Below, piece after piece: positions 28,242-34,358 of a stretch of DNA of 34,358 bases (the first letter of the stretch is position 1; each line of letters begins with the position of its first letter). The position numbers and the translations under genes are program-made. The stretch comes from Halobacteriovoraceae bacterium (lineage in GTDB: Bacteria > Bdellovibrionota > Bacteriovoracia > Bacteriovoracales > Bacteriovoracaceae), in the NCBI GenBank assembly GCA_002706205.1, contig PAKC01000059.1, positions 1 through 34,358 on the forward strand, read 5' to 3'. Under the pieces are notes generated by a model. The model had not been told where the DNA came from and did not search any database. It saw nothing but the letters and a program-made list of their open reading frames with translations.

Positions 28242-31145
28242 ATGTTCTCTATACTTAATTTGGCCATAGTTTTTCTTATTGCGACTTCTTGTGTTGATGT
28301 ACAAGAACAAGAAATATCCCCCCTTGAGTTTTCAAAACAAAATGCCCAAACAAAGTATTCTTATGAAGACATCAAATCTCAAATACTTATAAGTAAGTGC
28401 CTAAATTGTCATGGACCAAGTCATGCTATAAATCTCAGTTTATCTCAAAAAGAATTGATACAAAAAGGCTATGTCATCCCGGGCAAGCCAATTGAGTCTC
28501 CATTATTTTATAGACTTAAAAATGCCGGAGCTAAACCTGATAAAGAAACCATGCCCCTCAATCAAGCCCTTGAAGCTGATGAAATTAATAAAATTTCAGT
28601 TTGGATCAAAAGCTTAAAAACATCATCCTTACCTGATGAAGTTGTTGAGTCACCACCTCCAGAGAATAATAACTCAGAAGATAATGAAAATTCCCCCCCT
28701 TCAACTGTTGATTTTCAAACATTAGAATTAAGTTTTAATAATGTTAAAGAACATATTCTTAAAAATAATTGTCTTAACTGCCACTCAGCTCAAGGGAGTG
28801 CTTCGCACTCAAATTTTGATGTCACGGACTATAATGACTTAGTCACTCAAGGCTACATCACAAAAGGTAAGCCCGCCGAATCACCACTACTCTACAGAAT
28901 TAAAGATGCTCAACTAAAGCCGAACCTCGAAAATATGCCCATCACGGGTGAAACACTCACTGTTGAAGAAATAGATTATATGAAAAGATGGATATCCTCA
29001 CTTAAAACTGAATCCCCATCTCAGCCAAATCAACCCGTCCCTAAGACTGCAAGTTATGTCATCGAATTGGAAGATTTCGACACGAACTCTTTTTGGGAAA
29101 AATGTAGTCAGAATATTCAATGTGAAAGTAATCAAAATAATTATTCCGGTCATGGCCATTTAATCACCAAAGAGTCTGCCGCTCCCACAATTGCTGAAAG
29201 TGAAATCGTTGGAAAAGTCACAATACAAAAGGGCGGAACATATCATTTATGGGCGATGTCGGCCAGAACAGGTCAACAAAGACAATGGGGTTTTAAAATT
29301 GGAAGCTTTACTTCACAGGACATAGGGACACAAAATACATTTGAATTAGTTGGCAGTATGACTTTAGAGGCTAAAGAATACAATTTGATCATTCAAGATA
29401 GATCTCCAGATGCTTATTGGTCATATCCTGACGCTATTTTTTTAACACAAGAGAGTCAATTTGATCTTTCAAAAGCAACAAGTGCTACAACCTTAAAAAT
29501 TTATCATCCAGATGAAATCCTCAGTCCAAAGGTCATATCTAGATATTCATGCCAAGAAACAGATATTAATAGCAAACCCGCCAATGATATCAAAAGACTA
29601 ACTCGAATAGAGTATATAAATACACTAACTGACTTATTTGGCACTGAACTGGTGAACAAAGAGGTCATACAAACTCAGCTAAGTCTCTTTCCAAATGATT
29701 ATGATCAAGGAAAACGAATACCAAAAACTGTCAATCAAAACCTATTAGAGACAACACTTGCTGTTGCCCAAGAGCTTGCAAGTTTTCTAGGAAATGATAG
29801 TTCCCTTAGGTCTCGTGTTTTTAAAACCACATGTACACAAGATCTCAATTTAAGCGATAATTGTTTTGATGAGCTTTTTAATAATTTTTTCGAAAAAGTT
29901 TATAGAAGAACGCTTGCTTCCGAACATAAAAATAAACTGAGAACAATATTTTCAGCAACCCAAGGTGATAATATTGCAAAGTTTAAATCAATGATCATTT
30001 ATGCACTAAACACACCTCATTTTTTCTATCATCTTGAATTATACGGAAAAGACATTGAACAACGGGATGATTATTTTGAAATAGATCAATTTTCGTTAGC
30101 CTCAAGACTCTCATACTCTCTTTGGGGAAGTATGCCAGATGAAGAACTTTTAACTGCAGCTAAAAATAATCAGCTCATAGGATATTCGAACCTTAAAACG
30201 CAAGTCCAACGTATGTTAAGCTCAGAAAAAGCACAAAATTTTTTAAAAAGGTTTTATAAAGACTGGTTTGAAATTGATCAAATTGAAAACTTTTCTTTTA
30301 AATCTTATTTTTTAGGAAATGTATCCACACAAAACCTCAAAGAATCGATGATTAAAGAATTGGAAGACTTCCTTCACTATATAACCTGGGAACAAAAACA
30401 AGGCTTTCAAGAACTTTTAACTTCAGAAACGACTTATATAAATGATTTAAACCTTGCAAAAGTTTACGGAAAAAGCCAAACAGGTAAGGTCTCCTTAAAC
30501 ACATCTCAAAGAGCAGGATTACTTGGAAAAGGTATCATTTTGGCCAGGAATGCTCACAGAAATACTTCAGTTCCTATTCACAGAGGTGCTTATATCTTAG
30601 AAAAACTTTTCTGTTCAGTCCCTCCGGCACCGAATCCTGCTGACTTTGAGGATGGCGAACTTGATCCGGTTTTTAACGAACATGAACATTTATCAACAAG
30701 ACAAATTGTTCAAAATAAAACATCTGCTCCTGCATGTATTGGGTGTCATGCTAAAATAAACCCTGCAGGTTTTGTACTAGAAGGCTACGATGCTATTGGA
30801 CGCTTTCGAAATTTTGAAAAAAAGTATGACGAAAACGGTAATATCATCACTCAAATTCCTATTGATACTAATGTCAGTTTAGATATTCAAGGTAAAACAA
30901 TTGCAGCCTCATCGGCGGTAGACTTCGCCACCAAAGTATCTAAAATTTCAGCAGGCTATGATTGTATGGCAAAAACATATCGTGAATATACAATGAAACG
31001 ACAAATAGCATCAGTTGACTCATGTGCCATAAAAAAAATGTCGAACCATCTTGTTGGAGATGAAACTATCCAAGGAAGCATTATCAAAATGATTGAACAA
31101 AACGCATTAGATGAAACGCAGCGATTTAGAAAAATTGGGAGATAA
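28242..31145 (+). CDS. lipoprotein with two cytochrome c modules, CBM-like domain, and DUF1587/1595/1592/1588/1585 domains
   Basis: Lipobox IATSC; CLNCH at two sites; RLTRIEYINTLTDLF (DUF1587), RLSYSLWGSMPDEELL (DUF1592), GLLGKGIILARNAHRNTSVPIHRGAYI (DUF1588), CxxCH near the end (ACIGCHAKINPAGF), C-terminal DUF1585-like. Confidence 0.85.
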   Translation: MFSILNLAIVFLIATSCVDVQEQEISPLEFSKQNAQTKYSYEDIKSQILISKCLNCHGPSHAINLSLSQKELIQKGYVIPGKPIESPLFYRLKNAGAKPDKETMPLNQALEADEINKISVWIKSLKTSSLPDEVVESPPPENNNSEDNENSPPSTVDFQTLELSFNNVKEHILKNNCLNCHSAQGSASHSNFDVTDYNDLVTQGYITKGKPAESPLLYRIKDAQLKPNLENMPITGETLTVEEIDYMKRWISSLKTESPSQPNQPVPKTASYVIELEDFDTNSFWEKCSQNIQCESNQNNYSGHGHLITKESAAPTIAESEIVGKVTIQKGGTYHLWAMSARTGQQRQWGFKIGSFTSQDIGTQNTFELVGSMTLEAKEYNLIIQDRSPDAYWSYPDAIFLTQESQFDLSKATSATTLKIYHPDEILSPKVISRYSCQETDINSKPANDIKRLTRIEYINTLTDLFGTELVNKEVIQTQLSLFPNDYDQGKRIPKTVNQNLLETTLAVAQELASFLGNDSSLRSRVFKTTCTQDLNLSDNCFDELFNNFFEKVYRRTLASEHKNKLRTIFSATQGDNIAKFKSMIIYALNTPHFFYHLELYGKDIEQRDDYFEIDQFSLASRLSYSLWGSMPDEELLTAAKNNQLIGYSNLKTQVQRMLSSEKAQNFLKRFYKDWFEIDQIENFSFKSYFLGNVSTQNLKESMIKELEDFLHYITWEQKQGFQELLTSETTYINDLNLAKVYGKSQTGKVSLNTSQRAGLLGKGIILARNAHRNTSVPIHRGAYILEKLFCSVPPAPNPADFEDGELDPVFNEHEHLSTRQIVQNKTSAPACIGCHAKINPAGFVLEGYDAIGRFRNFEKKYDENGNIITQIPIDTNVSLDIQGKTIAASSAVDFATKVSKISAGYDCMAKTYREYTMKRQIASVDSCAIKKMSNHLVGDETIQGSIIKMIEQNALDETQRFRKIGR

Positions 31146-31146
31146 C

Positions 31147-32655
31147 ATGTTAAAAAACACTAAAAACAGAAGGCAATTCTTAGTCGGAATGGGGGGATGC
31201 TTAGTTGCTATTCCTTTTCTTCCCTCTATGTTATCACGGAAAGCATTGGCCCAAATTCAAAATGATCCCGTTAATAGACTTATCACGTTTTTAACTCCTC
31301 ATTTTACAATTGCAGAAAATTTTCATCCCCAAAACTTGAACTTATCTCATATCCCCCATAGCTATTATGATATTTCAGAAGCAATGTTTAAAAATATCAG
31401 TGGTCCTTTCAGTAAGTCGTTAAATGAAAGTATCTTTCATCAATTACGAGAAAAAATCCTTATTATTGATGGTGTTCATTATCCTGTGCGAGTTGGAAAT
31501 GATAATCATCCAAAAAGTTTTGCACTAGGTGCTTCTGGTTCAGATAATGGAATCCAAGAGACCAGCCTAGATGCCCAGTTGATGAAAAGTAATCTCTTTT
31601 ACCCTTCAGGTTACACTGGAAGAAAGTTTACAGGCATAGAAATTTCTCCCTATGAAAGCACCACTAAAAACAATATGAGTTATATTTGGACCGGCTCACA
31701 AGTTGAAAAACTCTCTCAGTTTAGAGACCCAAAGGCTATCTTTAATTATCTCTTTGGAGGTGTGACTAATAAATCAGTTGTTGTCAATCAACAGACTGTA
31801 GACCTAGAATTAAGTAATAAAAAACTACTCGTTGATAATATTTTAGACAGCTATAAATCTGTTAAGTCACATAAAAGGATTGGAACTGAAGACAAAAGAA
31901 AGCTTGACCAACATGTCCAATCCCTCTTTGAAATTCAGACAAAAATACAATCCAAAATTGATAACAACTCTAATCAAGCACCTCAAACAATTTCGTGCCA
32001 ACCGCCTAATGAGCCACAAAGCAATATCAGTGTAAATGAAAAGATTGATATTGTCGTGGATATGCTGGCCCTGGCGATTGGCTGTGACTTAACTCGAGTG
32101 GCTTCGGTATACTTTAATTGTGGTATCAACGAAGGATATGGAGAATTTCACTCTAAAGTTCACCCCAGTGTAGAAGACAGAAAAAACAAAGCGCAAACTG
32201 ATGCCAGAGGGGATTTCCTCATGGGACTCATGGTTGATTTTGATCGTTATTTTGCCAAGTATGCTGGAAAACTACTACAAAAACTTGATAGTATGCAAGA
32301 TCCCCTTAATGAAGGAAGTTTATTAGACAATTCTCTTTTTTATTGGACTTCTATGCATGGACATAATGATGTTTATCAAATTTGGGATGATTCTCATGAT
32401 GGAGAAAGACTCAGAACGTTTATTGCTGGAGGAGCGGGAGGAAAAATTCAAACTGGAAAGTATATTAACTACGGACACACCTTTCAAAATCAAGTGCTAG
32501 TCACGATGGCAAAGGCTCTCGGACATCCTGTGGGAACGAAAGGTATTGGTGATTATGGAGAAACAGCTGAAAAATATAAACTAAAAAACTATGATAAATT
32601 TACTAGTATTGTTGCGAACAAATCGACGCCATTACCACGTATTTTGAAGCCATAA
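31147..32655 (+). CDS. DUF1552 family protein, Tat-like signal
   Basis: KNRRQFLVGMGGCLVAIPFLPSMLSRKALA; typical partner of DUF1592 proteins; start after the upstream stop. Confidence 0.88.
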   Translation: MLKNTKNRRQFLVGMGGCLVAIPFLPSMLSRKALAQIQNDPVNRLITFLTPHFTIAENFHPQNLNLSHIPHSYYDISEAMFKNISGPFSKSLNESIFHQLREKILIIDGVHYPVRVGNDNHPKSFALGASGSDNGIQETSLDAQLMKSNLFYPSGYTGRKFTGIEISPYESTTKNNMSYIWTGSQVEKLSQFRDPKAIFNYLFGGVTNKSVVVNQQTVDLELSNKKLLVDNILDSYKSVKSHKRIGTEDKRKLDQHVQSLFEIQTKIQSKIDNNSNQAPQTISCQPPNEPQSNISVNEKIDIVVDMLALAIGCDLTRVASVYFNCGINEGYGEFHSKVHPSVEDRKNKAQTDARGDFLMGLMVDFDRYFAKYAGKLLQKLDSMQDPLNEGSLLDNSLFYWTSMHGHNDVYQIWDDSHDGERLRTFIAGGAGGKIQTGKYINYGHTFQNQVLVTMAKALGHPVGTKGIGDYGETAEKYKLKNYDKFTSIVANKSTPLPRILKP

Positions 32656-32658
32656 GTT

Positions 32659-34041
32659 TTATTTTACGACCCTCTGATTTTTTGTGGGTACATGGACTTC
32701 AATTTTATCTTCAAAGTTATTAATTTTATCTGCAAGATCTAATCCAGCTAACAAACTTAGGTCTTGGTTGTTATATTGAAAGCTGCCACCTCGTCCTAAT
32801 GTATGAAGCTGTGAATATTGCTGTATATATTTTTTTAATACTTTAAAGTCTTCTCGATAGCCTGGGTAATAGATCGGATAGGTTTTTCCCGCTTTATAAA
32901 CCTGCATATCTAAAATTGTTATATTTTGAAATAAACGTATGTTTTTCAATTCATTTTTTATATTTTCAATTATAGTTTCATCAGAGGAAATCCATAATTG
33001 ATCTTTATCATGACACCATTGCTCTAAACATAAACAAGTTCCTTTCTCTCCTTGAATATCTTTAGACCAATTTGAAAAATTGGTGAGTCGTCCGACACTT
33101 AAACTTTCATCGTTAATATAAATCCACTGGTCTGGAAAAAGATCCTGCTCATCGATATACAAATACGTTAAAATCGTATTACGAAATTTTAATTTATTGA
33201 TAATGTTTATAATCATCAAGGGATGGCTTCCCTCTAAATACTGAAAGAAATCAGAAAGCGGTGCTGTTGAAATAACTCGATCAAAAAATTCGTCCTTATT
33301 GACTTGCCATTTGTCCTCAGAAAAGCTTATAGAAAAAACAGGTGCCTTGAATAAAACTCTCCCCCCGAGTGCTTCGAATTTTTTCACCAAAATCTCATAA
33401 AAACTTCCCGTCCCCTTTTTAGGGTAGAAAAATTCTTCATATTGTCCATTCTCTTTACCGGCTAAATTTAATATTGAGTTTAATACAGAAACTCCGCGTA
33501 TTCTTTCCTTTGCAAAGTCTTCACTTAATTGTGAACATTGACATCCCCAAAGTTTTTCTGTGTACCCCTTAAAAAAAGCTTTGTAGAGTTCATTACCAAA
33601 TCTTTTGATAAGCCATGTCTCCATATTTTTTTTCTTAGGAGAATAAAAAAACTGACTATACGAATAAGAAGTAAAAAAAGAAAACAACCTTTTCAAAGAA
33701 AAAGATTGTATTAGACTTCTTACCTTTAAGGGATAATCTAAGAACTTTCCTTCATATAGAATTCTCGTTTTACGTTGAACTTTGACATAATCTTCTCCGA
33801 TAATTTTTAACCAAAAACTCTGTACAATATCAGACGAAGTTAAAAAACGATGTGGCCCTACATCAACAGTAAATCCATTGAACTTAAAACTTTTACAAAG
33901 CCCACCAGGAAGACTAGATTTTTCATACACGACAACTTCATGTCCATTTTGTTGTAAGGCATAAGCACAGCTTAATCCCGCAGGACCTGCACCTATTATA
34001 GCAACTTTCTCTTTTCTTTGACCTTTCAAATATCCATCCAT
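32659..34041 (-). CDS. FAD-dependent oxidoreductase (protoporphyrinogen oxidase / UDP-galactopyranose mutase-like)
   Basis: [68 protein letters not shown]. Confidence 0.85.
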   Translation of the reverse strand: MDGYLKGQRKEKVAIIGAGPAGLSCAYALQQNGHEVVVYEKSSLPGGLCKSFKFNGFTVDVGPHRFLTSSDIVQSFWLKIIGEDYVKVQRKTRILYEGKFLDYPLKVRSLIQSFSLKRLFSFFTSYSYSQFFYSPKKKNMETWLIKRFGNELYKAFFKGYTEKLWGCQCSQLSEDFAKERIRGVSVLNSILNLAGKENGQYEEFFYPKKGTGSFYEILVKKFEALGGRVLFKAPVFSISFSEDKWQVNKDEFFDRVISTAPLSDFFQYLEGSHPLMIINIINKLKFRNTILTYLYIDEQDLFPDQWIYINDESLSVGRLTNFSNWSKDIQGEKGTCLCLEQWCHDKDQLWISSDETIIENIKNELKNIRLFQNITILDMQVYKAGKTYPIYYPGYREDFKVLKKYIQQYSQLHTLGRGGSFQYNNQDLSLLAGLDLADKINNFEDKIEVHVPTKNQRVVK

Positions 34042-34087
34042 CGTTTTTATTTACTTTATTTTAATAAAGCTGGTATTATACTATATC

Positions 34088-34358
34088 ATGTCATTTATTT
34101 CATACGAGTATCTTTTTATTCTCCTGGGAACATTTATTATTTTATATAATGTGTCCTTTCAGTGGCAAAGAGTTCTTTTACTTGCTGCATCCTATATTTT
34201 TTATGGTATGGTGGATGTACAATTCATACTCCTTATTCTGATATCAACTGTAGTAGATTATTTCTGTGCAATTAAAATTGAAAATAACAATCTTCCTCAA
34301 AAAAGAAAAGATTTCTTAATATTGAGTTTAGCCGTAAATTTGGGTTTACTTGGATATT
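34088..34358 (+). CDS. 5' part of an MBOAT family O-acyltransferase, cut by the window edge
   Basis: Own translation MSFISYEYLFILLGTFIILYNVSFQWQRVLLLAASYIFYGMVDVQFILLILISTVVDYFCAIKI... matches MBOAT N-termini. Confidence 0.8.
   Translation, partial: MSFISYEYLFILLGTFIILYNVSFQWQRVLLLAASYIFYGMVDVQFILLILISTVVDYFCAIKIENNNLPQKRKDFLILSLAVNLGLLGY

Noticed and set aside
27886-28267. minus-strand ORFs after the histidine kinase (27886-28167, 28043-28267)
   Set aside because: Mostly antisense to the receiver domain and the next gene's start; no homology recognised.
1-34358. CRISPR arrays, tRNA/rRNA genes, transposases, integrases or phage genes
   Set aside because: None seen when reading the sequence and ORF products; short repeats present are explained separately.

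Overview
This is a low-GC window of about 34 kb with densely packed genes. The gene content (many secreted proteins and lipoproteins, DUF1552/DUF1592 proteins, an RRM protein, a CarD-like protein) suggests a Bdellovibrionota/Bacteriovorax-like bacterium; that assignment is inference. I saw no tRNA, rRNA, CRISPR array or transposase. Recognisable loci: a secreted trypsin-like protease in an operon with a TPR plus winged-helix protein; a parallel beta-helix lipoprotein; a divergent SoxR/SDR pair with a canonical SoxR box; two head-to-head gene fragments; a methyltransferase convergent with a histidine decarboxylase; a DUF885 lipoprotein; CarD-like and cold-shock proteins; two cation:proton antiporters; a MipA/OmpV porin-like protein; an RRM protein; a four-gene ABC exporter operon; ahpCF; a secreted HExxH protein with a small partner; a PilJ-type hybrid histidine kinase; a DUF1592/DUF1552 pair; an FAD oxidoreductase; and a truncated MBOAT gene at the right edge. 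The best leads are: (1) the SoxR box in a 19-bp-spacer promoter driving the SDR; (2) the junction at about 8235, where two N-terminally truncated genes meet back to back on a near-palindrome; (3) paired FNR/CRP-like boxes 30 bp apart between hdc and the DUF885 gene; (4) a perfect palindrome covering the start codon of an antiporter; (5) uncharacterised secreted modules (protease plus regulator, HEMMH protein plus partner). I found no single system that I can call new from sequence alone.
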